The notes beneath the pieces are model-generated. The model was not told the DNA's origin. It saw nothing but the letters and a program-made list of their open reading frames with translations, and did no database searches. The position numbers were made by a program, and so were the translations under genes. A stretch of DNA of 64,000 bases from Peribacillus sp. FSL P2-0133. GTDB taxonomy: Bacteria > Bacillota > Bacilli > Bacillales > DSM-1321. Position 1 is the stretch's first letter. Each line of letters starts with the position of its first letter. The stretch lies in assembly GCF_037975445.1 (NCBI RefSeq), contig NZ_CP150254.1, positions 3,160,001 to 3,224,000 of the forward strand, given 5' to 3'. This document shows, piece after piece, positions 63,911 through 64,000 of this stretch.

Positions 63911-64000
63911 TAAATTGTTTGAACTGCTTTACTTTGGATAACCGGATTGTTTAATACTCCAATCCCTGGTATTTCGATTTCGATTCGGTCATCCCCTTTC
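63911..64000 (-). CDS. FAH family protein, C-terminal end only (cut by window)
   Basis: The last 29 codons are visible: KGDDRIEIEIPGIGVLNNPV then IQSKAVQTI and stop. The GD-x-EIEIPGIGxLxNPV pattern is the C-terminus of fumarylacetoacetate hydrolase family enzymes. It lies 12 bases before the SAF subunit gene on the same strand and so belongs to the operon, whose promoter is beyond the window. Confidence 0.75.

Overview
The window looks like a chromosomal segment of a low-to-mid GC, endospore-forming Bacillaceae, and the gene content and protein style best fit Bacillus or Peribacillus (inference; no 16S or housekeeping marker is present). Supporting signs are strong AGGAGG ribosome sites, frequent TTG and GTG starts, a CcpA-type cre site, a yybP-ykoY riboswitch, a SigL/sigma-54 promoter with an AcoR-like activator, a RRNPP-type TPR regulator and a Spo0-type orphan kinase. 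I saw no rRNA, tRNA, CRISPR array, prophage or insertion sequence.

Layout. 1-8.2 kb: end of a lactonase gene, endonuclease I, a NUDIX hydrolase, an omega-amino-acid aminotransferase plus CoA-acylating methylmalonate-semialdehyde dehydrogenase pair, a GNAT enzyme, a cold-shock gene with a switch-like leader, and a crotonase. 8.4-14.1 kb: a complete oppABCDF peptide importer operon. 14.8-28.2 kb: mostly single genes (YdcZ transporter, GNAT, a decayed FAD oxidoreductase, LysM-CAP exoprotein, HTH-TPR regulator, DEDDh exonuclease, YhgE/Pip, nitronate monooxygenase, HAD phosphatase, CDF transporter, an unknown protein, amino acid permease). 28.9-35.4 kb: a histidine kinase, a sigma-54 activator divergent from its likely aldehyde dehydrogenase target, and TerC under a Mn2+ riboswitch.

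35.4-64.0 kb is a sugar-acid island. The first half (35.4-48.9 kb) is an exu/uxu-type hexuronate cluster: kinase, YjmC-like and YjmD-like dehydrogenases, KDPG aldolase, UxuA, UxuB, LacI regulator, transporter, then UxaA, a Zn-dehydrogenase and UxaB, with an AraC gene between. Three copies of the palindrome ACTAAAyCGrTTTAGT mark its probable operators. The second half (54.3-64 kb) is a galactonate/hexonate operon: split UxaA, ALDH, DgoD, a DapA-type aldolase, a U32-like TIM-barrel protein of unknown role, a 2-hydroxyacid dehydrogenase, FAH hydrolases, and a second KDG kinase and KDPG aldolase.

Between the halves sits larE-larB-larC1-larC2 plus a NiCoT-like permease, a complete set for the nickel-pincer nucleotide cofactor, but no LarA apoenzyme is visible. 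I see no terminator between the galactonate operon and larE. The most interesting hypothesis is that the cofactor serves a LarA-type hydroxyacid racemase or epimerase linked to sugar-acid catabolism, encoded outside the window.
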